Source: Micrasema longulum (taxonomy: Eukaryota > Arthropoda > Insecta > Trichoptera > Brachycentridae). Taken from it: a stretch of DNA of 64,000 bases. The notes below the pieces were generated by a model. That model saw only the letters and a list, made by a program, of their open reading frames with translations. It did not search any database and was not told the origin of the DNA. This document shows positions 55,715-64,000 of the stretch, piece by piece; the stretch's first letter is position 1; every line of letters begins with the position of its first letter. The DNA lies in NCBI GenBank assembly GCA_022494885.1, contig JAGVSM010002703.1, positions 186,001 to 250,000 on the forward strand. The letters are read 5' to 3'. The position numbers and the translations under genes were made by a program.

Positions 55715-55790
55715 ACCAGAATCGAACCCAGGACCTCGAGCATGGTTGATGAATGCGGCAACTACTATGAGGCGTACTTATCTCCACTAC
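55715..55790 (-). repeat. tRNA-like SINE head (minus)
   Basis: On the minus strand, CATGCTCGAGGTCCTGGGTTCG ATTCTGG carries a B box; an A-box-like stretch lies about 45 bp upstream. Weak. Confidence 0.35.
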
Positions 55791-55799
55791 ATTTCTTTT

Positions 55800-56940
55800 T
55801 CCAGGATTTTTACCTGAAAGAGAGAGAAAGCACTCTTCCAGGTAACTTGGTTCTGGGTACATAGATAAAATATAAGCCTACCACGAGCACAGTAATTCGA
55901 ATCAAGTTCTTTGAAATAAACTAAAAGTAAATTTTTCGACATACTTTAAGCATAAAAGTGTTATATTTTAATGTCTAATATTATAATACCATCGTGTCAA
56001 ACGATTTAAGTCCTAAAATTGTTATAAAACAGTCTACAAAAATACGAAAAATAAACATAGATTGTTTTGTTAGAATTGCTTCCACAGAACTACTAAATAT
56101 CTCAATTTGACTTGTGAATTCAGTACTGGGCAACTACTTAATAGAAACTAACAGACTTGCGCCGTTCTTTATTTCAAAATCAGACAGAGCGTAGTGAATT
56201 TTACTTCAGTCCACGCTTAACTGCGCAGGCGAAAGATTGTGTGTGGCGTGTTGCCATTTTTCAGCTATTAATGACTGGACCTCGAACCCATCTCAGATCA
56301 CTGTATTTGTTGTAGTTATAAAAAAGATTAGTTAATTTATAGCTTATTTTATTTTGGAAAAAAGAATTAGTACTGATTCATTGAAAGTAAAATTTTTAGG
56401 GAAGCATTGGTTCCATCCAATCTATAGACGGACCGCGCATGGTGCCTACGCTTGTATGATGACCATGCCATGGTGTAAAATATGCCTTAGCAAAGGCATC
56501 CTTATACGGTGACCACTATACTACGCCCTGATTCGGTATTAAATATTATTTTTTAATATTAAAATAACATGACTGGCATTCTGCGCTTAAGCTTTTTATA
56601 CGCGTTTTGCCATAATTTTGAAACGTCCACTAACGCCTTTTATTGGTAAACTATTTAACACCTGCTACGTTATTAATAAATCACACGCACATTATTTTAA
56701 TAAGTATACAACTTACGTATTATTAAAAATTCAAACAAGTTTTGTAAACAACAAAAAACTACGTAAATAGGCACATTAAATAGCGGAGATAAATGTAATT
56801 GTGTTGTATCAAATAAATGTAAAATTGTGCCTAGTTTTACTTGTATGCATATAGTTTTTTTTTTGCAGTAATAATGTGGTGTTACACTGCAATATTTCGC
56901 TGTTCCTGGATTTGGACCAGAAGAGTAAAACTGATACTTT
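55800..56940. other. Intergenic stretch, no gene recognised
   Basis: AT-rich, with no long frame that resembles a protein. It ends in a SINE-like piece (GTGTTACACTGCAATATTTC GCTG) near 56,880. Confidence 0.3.
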
Positions 56941-56944
56941 ATCA

Positions 56945-57175
56945 ACAATATTTTGAATTGGTCCAAATTTCTGTAGACAAGGACTGGATTCAACTCCCTG
57001 GGGAGCCGTTTATATAAACACATTACAACAGAGATGAAGAATATTTTAGAGAAGGTAATATATAAGTCTAGGCATCTACAGGGCTTATGACCTGTCATTG
57101 GCTGGTTTAGGTGGCCACTTTACACACTGTAAAATTCACCATTCTGCCCATATTTGAACATCTGTAAATAAAAAC
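56945..57175 (+). repeat. Dispersed repeat family F1, copy
   Basis: GTCCAAATTTCTGTAGACAA, CAACTCCCTGGGGAGCC, then AGTCTAGGCATCTACAGGGC and the TTACACACTGTAAAATTCAC block. Plus orientation. Confidence 0.75.
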
Positions 57176-57194
57176 ATTTTATTTTTTATTTTTA

Positions 57195-57430
57195 TAATGG
57201 ATTGTTTAAAGGATGGCAAGCAGATGTATGATTTGTATCATATATTTGCTTGCTATCTTATTTCAGTTTTTATGAACATAATATTACTTGTTACTTTATT
57301 ACTATTTGTTGCTATATTATTATTGTTAACATACCTATTTGCAAATATTTTTCTGTCCCAAAATGAGTTTGTTGTAACTCCTGGGAATACACAAAAAAAA
57401 ATGTATGATTTAATAAATAAAAAAAAATAA
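57195..57430 (+). repeat. LINE 3' region copy (matches 32.79-33.0 kb)
   Basis: A 77-codon frame (MDCLKDGKQMYDLYHIFACY ...) is about 96% identical in DNA to the minus-strand copy behind the LINE at 33.1 kb. It ends in AATAAATAAAAAAAAAT. It is 5'-truncated. Confidence 0.65.
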
Positions 57431-57567
57431 AAAAAAATGGTTATTTAAATTGATAAATTATGCTTTAGAAATTACTTGTCTTCTGATATATTTAAAAACC
57501 TGAGTTTAATTTTCAATTTTATTTTTCTTATTTCTCAGGTCACCTCGACGTCGACTATCATAATAAC

Positions 57568-57755
57568 GGCGGCCTCCGTGGTGTAGTGACCAAGACGCTT
57601 GATTCACGCACGGAAGGTTCCGGGTTCGATTCCTGGTGAGAATACAAAAAATTAAAATGTATGTAATGTATGCTCTGTGATGTAATTCACCACTGTAATT
57701 TGGCCTCCTGGCCTGTTGTAGTGCAAAAAAAAAAATGTAAAAAAAAAAAATGTAA
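57568..57755 (+). repeat. tRNA-derived SINE family S3
   Basis: GGCGGCCTCCGTGGTGTAGT (A box) and CCGGGTTCGATTCCTGG (B box), a body with GGCCTCCTGGCCTG, and A-rich tails. Confidence 0.75.
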
Positions 57756-57939
57756 TGTAAAATATTATGATAATATAAGTCCCCGACTTGAACCACTAAA
57801 CGTTTTGATTTTTATAATTATCAATTGGTCGTTTTGAGACCATTTAGGTTAGTTGCTTAAAAAACATGAAACTTTTTTAAGCACCAGGAAACATTTATTT
57901 GACTTTTAGTAAAAAGAGTAATAATTTGTAAGTTCAAAA

Positions 57940-58860
57940 GTGATGGTATTTGGAAGTGAGGTTACTGATTGCGTAGTAAATGTAAAAAACGAATGTCTTG
58001 AACAAGTAGTAGAATTTGTGTATCTGGGAAGCATTTTTTAAGAGATGGAAGAGTAGAAAACGATATCAAAAAGATAGTGAATGCTAGCAGCAAAATAAAC
58101 GGCGCACTAAAGCTAGGGTTTCCTAGGACAGCGGTGCCCGTATCTTAACGGCCGTAGTGAACGGTGATGCGGTGGACAGCCGTCGTAACGGTGACTAGAG
58201 AGTGGTTTCCTAGGAAAACGGTGTTGATAACACCGTTAAAAAATAAAACCACTCTCTAGTCACCTCTACGACGGCTGTCCACCGCATCACCGTTCACTAC
58301 GGCCGTTATGATACGGGCACCGCTGTCCCAGGAAACCCCAGCTTAAGCACAGTAATTGCTGGTAAAAATACGTCACACAACGGAGTTTTAGTCCCAAAAC
58401 GTATGTATGGAAGTGAAACATGGAACTGGCAGAAGAACAATGAAAGTAAAGTGAAAGTGGTCGAAATTCGATCTCTAAGACGAATATGTGGGAAATAAAT
58501 GTATGACAGGGTTACGAATGATGAAACCAGGCGAGAGTGGAAATCTGATACAGGTGTAATTGATAATATTCAGAAAGGGTATCTGAGAACGTTTGATAAT
58601 GTAGAACGAATGGATGACGAATGAATGGTAAAACAGATATACATATATTGGGAGAATGAACGGTAACGTGGGACGATTACGACCAAGGAAGTCGTGGCAT
58701 CATCAGACAAACCAAGTCTGATTATGTCAAAAGAGGGCAGAGCCGAAGGGTATGCATGACAAGATAAATAAATGAAGAAGCTAGGAATGTATGCTGGGAT
58801 AGACATGTGTGGTGGGCCATCCTTTCTGCCTACCTTTACGGGGAAATAGCGTGATAGTAG
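57940..58860 (+). pseudogene. Broken LINE C-terminal region (RTE/Craft-like), split by a fold-back element
   Basis: Reads CLEQVVEFVYLGSIF, then NASSKINGALKL, is interrupted at 58,116-58,339, and resumes as HNGVLVPKRMYGSETWNWQK, VVEIRSLRRICGK, YLRTFDNVERMDDE and, in another frame, EARNVCWDRHVWWAIL-like remains. This is the well-known tail of insect endonuclease-reverse transcriptases. Several stops. Confidence 0.8.
58116..58339. mobile_element. Fold-back MITE, 224 bp, inserted in a LINE
   Basis: Two arms of about 93 bp with only a few mismatches: GGACAGCGGTGCCCGTATC, AACGGCCGTAGTGAACGGTG and GTGACTAGAGAGTGGTTT on the left are all found inverted on the right. A second small hairpin (AACGGTGTT GATAACACCGTT) sits in the centre. 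AGCT lies just outside both ends. GC-rich, unlike its host. Confidence 0.85.
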
Positions 58861-59179
58861 TTATAGTAGTAGCGGTAATAAAAATTCATTCAGAATACGT
58901 TTCTTCAAAATAATATACCCTTTTATAAATTTAGCTTAAATGACTCATATTTTCAAAAACACTGAATTCTCATTGGTATTGGCGAATCAGTACCTGTATA
59001 CTATGTACATATTGCCGTGATCGTAGAACAACGACGCATGTAATGTTCTTCAACTTTACATAAGAGGGTTTTAATTTATTTTTGATATCTTATGTCACAA
59101 ATTGATAAGTATAAAACTATATAATTTGGTTTTTGGGTTTGTTATATATATTTATGATTTTTCCAACCAGGAATATACA

Positions 59180-59860
59180 TCTTAATATTTATAAATCCTC
59201 TGTACGTGTGATGTCACCATACTCCTCCTAAGCAGCTTAACCGATTTACATGCGGTTTTCAGAGAAATATAAATCTTTGCGCTGTGCGTGTTCGTAGATA
59301 TTAACATCAATAGAATATGTAAAAAAGAAGTTGGGAGCATAAATGTTTTATTCACCGATCTATTGGGGTTGCATTTGAGGAGAATGCATTTGCAAAAAAA
59401 TGGAAAAATGTTGTTTTTTTGTGTATAAAAATGTTTGTTTTTGAATGTTTACAAACAGCATTTGTTTTTAGTGGATCTCAATCAGATTCTTTCCTTAAAT
59501 TCTTTATAATGTCTACACATTTATTTCTTTTTACAGAATTTTCGGTAATACTAATATAATATTAAATTTAATACATTTTTAAAAATCGTGTTCCTTTATA
59601 AGTACACCCCTTCTGCTGGAGAGAAGACCGGAGTTTGACGTTTGAAAAAAAAGAATGCCATATTTGAAAAAAATATTTATTTTATGTTTTGAAATTCAAC
59701 CATAAACAAGTACCTACTTAAATTTAATATTTGAATATTATCAATTTTTAGTTTTGGAATTCAATCACAAACAAGAACCTAGGTACCTAATTATCAATAA
59801 AAAGTGTTTTTCCAAGGCAAGCCAACGTTCGGGCAGGACAATGTCTGTCGGGTCAGCTAG
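59180..59860 (+). mobile_element. Short non-autonomous Helitron, 681 bp
   Basis: The 5' end TCTTAATATTTATAAATC and the 3' end TCTGTCGGGTCAGCTAG fit the TC...CTAG rule, and the insertion lies between A (59179) and T (59861). Both ends resemble lepidopteran Helitron termini as I remember them. Subterminal AACCGATTTACATGCGGTTT is another common feature. There is no Rep/helicase. Confidence 0.65.
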
Positions 59861-59869
59861 TTCTTTATG

Positions 59870-61070
59870 TAACCTTTTCAAGATCAAATATAAACGAAAG
59901 CCACTGTCGCATTTTTCGCACATCCGTCGTTGTTCTACAATCACGATATGTTTGACAGTCATATTCTCTGATTAACGTTTTTCTTAATCAAGGTATAAAT
60001 AATTTTCCGCTGAAATTTTTTAAACTTGCATCGCCTGGTATAATTTTCTGAAAATGATGCAGAAAGATAAGTAAATCAATCAATCAGGTAAAAACTGGTC
60101 GTTCGAAAAATTATGCGCATTGACCAGCATAATGAATAAATAAAATAACTAATGTAAAATGGGTCGACAATTTAGCAAGTCATGTTGATGGCTCATTGGA
60201 TTACTCAAGATATTCCAATTTCCAATATGTAGCCTATTAATATGCGAGTCTCGTGAGCCCATTTGCTGTAAATAAGAATGTTGACTTACTTTTTGTAAAT
60301 ATTCTCTCATACCGTTCCTTTTGGCAACGGATAATCATGTTTCTTCGAACACCGCCTTAGTTATGTAACGCGAATTTACTAAATAAAGAATTAACTTTTT
60401 TCAAGAATTTCGCATTTATTCGGTAATTAATGTACTCGTTGGCACAACTTTTTGCTTTTAAAGGTCATGAAATACAAAATAAAGGAGACAACTCTTGATA
60501 TTAATAAACGTAATTAAATATCACGAAAAGTACACGTAAGTCCGTGTAAAAACATGTATATTAAACATTGATATATACGTACGTATAAACGTATACACTA
60601 GATGCACATGAGTTCGACATAAGTTCCGGAATTTAATTTAGAGAAGCAGCGTAAAAAGGCGCGACATACAGCTTCGAATTAATAGTATACTGGCACAGAC
60701 AGTAAGTCTTTTTTACTCTACTACGCGTTTTGCACGGCAATGTTGACGCGACAACTTTCATTTTTCATAACATAATTTCAAACTATCGTTCTATGAAGGA
60801 TCATTTTAAACGATCATTTAATTGTAATTTGACTAAATCACAGCTAGTAGAACTTAGTTGTCGAAGTTCTGTCATGAATCATGAAAGGCTTTTTTTACCA
60901 CCATCTATTTCGTTTATCTAAGGGTGCTAATCTGAATCTTTTCACGGGGATAGAGAGTGATTAATTAGTAGATTTTTATTTTTTGCATGTGATTATACTT
61001 TGCTTTGTATATGGCCAGAATGATAATTAAACGTCAAATGATGAAAAATAAACAGTTTTATAATTGACAT
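59870..61070. other. Intergenic stretch, no gene recognised
   Basis: A 63-codon frame at 60730-60921 is not recognised. The repeat pair with 53.63 kb lies at 60,945-61,050. Confidence 0.3.
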
Positions 61071-61079
61071 TTGTTAATT

Positions 61080-61500
61080 TCACATCAACAATGTTTTGAG
61101 TTTGTACAATTTTTTGTAGAATCCAGTCCTTGTCAACAAAAATTTGGACGAACTAAAAACATTGTTTATAAATCCACCTGGTCTAAGAAGAAGTATATAA
61201 ATTAAAAAAATGTTTTTAGGCGTTGCCTAGTATGTAGGTGAAATAATTCAATCATATGAATCTCACCCGCAACAATAACGATTTCAGCTCTTTAACTTCA
61301 CAAACGTCAACAGATGGAAGAATTGAAAGAATATTGATGTTCAAACATAGGCAGAATGGTGAATGTTACACAATGTGTAAAGTGGTCACATAAACCAGCC
61401 AACGACAGGTCATAAGCCCTGTGGATGCCTAGACTTATATATTCCCTTATTTTAACTGTTCTTCATCTCTGTTGTATTATGTAAATAATTTTATATTATA
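61080..61500 (-). repeat. Dispersed repeat family F1, long copy (minus)
   Basis: AACAATGTTTTGAGTTTGTA, AGGCGTTGCCTAGTATG, GAATCTCACCCGCAAC, GTTACACAATGTGTAAAGTG and GACAGGTCATAAGCCCTGTG in the minus-strand family order. Its left end folds back (TTTTTTGTAGAATCC / TCAACAAAAATTTGG). Confidence 0.75.
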
Positions 61501-61653
61501 AAACAATTTAAAAAACGGAAAAAAACCAATACTATTTGGTAAATTTAACATGATTGAGTGTTTTCGATAATGCCTTAGGTCGCAATAATGTTCTAAATGA
61601 AAATCATCATGTTTGGTTTCACCAGCCCGTATTTATTTTACGTTTAAACGTTA

Positions 61654-61950
61654 TGATTAATAATCAGTGTGGCCGTATATGAAGTAAAGTGTAGTCGCGT
61701 GCAAAAAAATAAAAATTCCAAAATTGCTTTCTTATCTACCACCGAGAGAAGATACAGAATTGCACCCCATAATGTCACACTAACTGACGAAATGTTAAAA
61801 ATATTCCTTAATCGACACAAAAACTCCAATACCGATTCGATAAATAAACATTTGAAAAGATTTATAAACATTCCACTATGTTTAAAGGATATGGTTTATG
61901 TTAAAATTAAAAATATTAACATTAAATTTAAAGCTACAAATATAACTTAA
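61654..61950 (+). other. Unidentified open frame, ~96 codons, no ATG start
   Basis: Opens after a TGA and reads STTERRYRIAPHNVTLTDEM LKIFLNRHKN and on to a lysine/isoleucine-rich end at TAA. It looks protein-like (basic, mixed composition) but I recognise no family. It could be part of a transposon polyprotein. Confidence 0.2.
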
Positions 61951-62339
61951 ATAATAAAAAAGAGATTCATGTTAATATTTTTTTGTTAGATGTGTTAACT
62001 GATGTGAATTATTCAGTAATCCTTTATGTCACACCAACCTATCAAATGTGTATCGAGTATAAAGGAATTTCACATACAAGGACATGGTTTTTACAAATAT
62101 GTAAAGCAGTAAAATGAACGTACATAATATGTACATAGATTGCGTAAACCACGACTGGCGTTTACACTTTATTACATATGTGCATAATAATATCCAAGTT
62201 ACATCTAATCATAGATCGCATACTGGCAATTTCCTTTTTCACTGTAGCCTTAAAGAAGAGTAATTGATCTACTGGTAAAAAGGTAAAGTATGGTAGGGTA
62301 GACCTATTCATTTTTGCATCTATCTTTATATATAATAAT

Positions 62340-63115
62340 ATATTCTTATTTAAAATAATGAAATCAATAATTGACAGATCTGCTCTACTTGAACTAATTC
62401 AAATTCGAATACCTGGTAGGTGCACTAGAAGCAAAAAATTATGTTTTTGTAACAACTCACGAACCAACTATGGTATGGAAATCAATTTGAACAAAAATTC
62501 CATATTTTCAATAGAAACGCTGTTAGGAAATTAAAATGTAATCTCACTCGTACTTTTTTAGAAAAGTAACGGATTTATTTTTAAACCTATTATTAAATTT
62601 AACTTTGTTTCCTTGAATATGTGTTTTTTTATTTCTTAATTTTAACGAGTAGGACGTAATATAAATTGTACATTCTTGGATTTATTGCCAAGTGGTAGCT
62701 TCTTCCAACCAACTGATAAAATAAAGGTGTTATTAAGATAATTTAAGTTTTCTTATCGCTCTAAAAAACTTAGCGTTTATAAAGTATTGATGCTGCATTA
62801 ATTTTCTTTTTTTATTATTACCCAGTTAAATCCTAACCACTTTATTTTGATCTTATTCACAACTTTACTTTGTAATATTTATATTTAGAACATAAGCTTT
62901 TATTATGTTATTTGTAATTTTTTATTGAGAGATGTTTTATTTCTTTTATACTTTTTTATGTTTTATGTTCACGAAATTATTTAGTTTGAATTATTCTATT
63001 ATATTTCATATCATGTATCACATAATTATTATTCACTGTTGTGATTATTTCTGTAAAACATTTTTTTGTAAAAGATTTTTTGAGCTGTTGATGTATAAAT
63101 AAACAAATAAATGTA
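62340..63115 (+). pseudogene. LINE C-terminal remnant plus 3' UTR
   Basis: DRSALLELIQIRIPGRCTRS then KLCFCNNSRTNYG, and after a shift NRNAVRKLKCNLTRTFLEK. The R-I-P-x-R-x-T-R-S ... R-T-N-Y-G spacing resembles Jockey-type C-termini. The UTR ends in AATAAACAAATAAATG. Confidence 0.5.
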
Positions 63116-63469
63116 AAAATTTAGGTTCCTTATGTTTGTGGCTGCAAATTTTGAAAAGTAATCGATGGATTAACTCAAAATATTTACGGAACATTTCGTT
63201 TTACCAGAAGAGTGTTTTATTTACTATAATTTTGATGTTTTAATCTAAACGGAACATTCAATGCATTTTAAATTGACCCGTAATTTGTCATAGTTAACAA
63301 ACACTGAATGACAGTTCGACAAAGTGCTGCAATTTTATCAATTATTCAATTATTTCCTTATATTCTACAGCAGTCCCAGCAACGCAAATTTAGATATTAA
63401 ATTAATCAATGTGTTTTCTCGGTAAATGTTGCTAGGCTATTTTTATTCAGCTTTTATAATATTTAAATA

Positions 63470-63830
63470 ATACAAAACAAAGCTATGAGAATAATATTAA
63501 GATGTGATAGGCTCACGAAAATTAAGAAAATTATTCAACTTTTATATATTATGACAATTGATCAGAGAATCAAAGTCGATGTTGCTAATGAAATAAACAA
63601 AATTATTAAAGGAACGGTTCCGAGATATTTCCAAAACAAACTAAAAAACAATTAATTCTTTCAACAAGTGGATCTAAAAATAAAAGACTGCAAAATGAAT
63701 AAAAAGCAACGTTGAACTGCCTCATGTACAAGGGAATAAAATTGTTTGAAGAAATATTAGAAAACTTAAACATTTTAAATTAAATAAATGTAAAGAATAT
63801 GTACGTAAAAAAAACGAGGTTAGATGTATT
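63470..63830 (+). pseudogene. LINE reverse-transcriptase C-terminal remnant
   Basis: Frames give AMRIILRCDRLTKIKKIIQL, then MTIDQRIKVDVANEINKIIK and VPRYFQNKLKN, then KLFEEILENL. This follows the order A-M-R-x-I-L ... I-x-Q-R-I ... P-x-Y-L of CR1/Jockey tails. Confidence 0.55.
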
Positions 63831-64000
63831 ATAAATAGTAGATTCAATTCAATAGCATTTTCACCGTACACTGCGCAAATATCGCGAGCAGCTTTGGCAG
63901 TTTTATGTATCTCTTCGACTTTGGATGTATGTGTATGGATGTATCTGCTAAGTTTTATCTCTCCGCGACCCTTTACTACAGCAAATATTTTACCGACTAG

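Noticed and set aside
57197..57430. A conserved membrane microprotein
   Set aside because: Same sequence as a LINE 3' region at 33 kb; all seven differences change amino acids, so there is no sign of selection.
57600..57640. A tRNA gene
   Set aside because: A and B boxes are present but no complete cloverleaf can be drawn, and an A-rich SINE body follows; the same holds for 26.7, 47.9, 48.0, 55.1 and 55.7 kb.

Overview
This is a eukaryotic, AT-rich, repeat-dense window that fits an insect nuclear genome. Two conserved animal genes with clear GT-AG introns lie on the minus strand. There is also one decayed Rebers-Riddiford (RR-2) cuticle protein gene, a family typical of arthropods. The repeats (LINEs, mariner, hAT, a Helitron with lepidopteran-like ends, tRNA-derived SINEs) agree with an insect. 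The order is not proven; Lepidoptera is my guess.

Region 1-10.4 kb: the 5' part of FANCI (Fanconi anaemia group I) on the minus strand, as ten exons whose phases all agree, about 504 residues. The rest of the gene lies left of base 1. Its introns hold a 970-bp element with terminal inverted repeats and a THAP-type transposase first exon (P-element-like), a 620-bp fold-back palindrome and LINE tails. A CpG-rich promoter lies at about 9.96-10.34 kb, and a second THAP-like start lies just outside it on the plus strand.

Region 10.4-16.4 kb: repeats, including a head-to-head cluster of the window's most abundant family (family F1 below), then about 3 kb of unique AT-rich DNA that may include the long 3' UTR of the next gene.

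Region 16.4-26.2 kb: a complete CHIC-family gene (cysteine-rich hydrophobic domain, 166 codons, three exons) on the minus strand. Its introns hold a broken mariner, two copies of a palindromic MITE, an LTR remnant and a broken reverse transcriptase.

Region 26.3-64 kb: gene-poor. The only recognisable host gene is the RR-2 cuticle protein at 35.6-36.3 kb, which carries a 1-bp frameshift and an in-frame stop. The rest is transposon debris: hAT elements with 8-bp target duplications, a TA-flanked TIR element, a complete short Helitron, several SINE families, and at least ten LINE C-terminal or 3'-tail fragments of several clades. A few small ORFs of unknown status are listed at low confidence.

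The two intact genes are not obviously functionally linked: FANCI acts in nuclear DNA crosslink repair, and CHIC proteins are palmitoylated membrane/vesicle proteins. I found no tRNA or rRNA gene, CRISPR array or operon.
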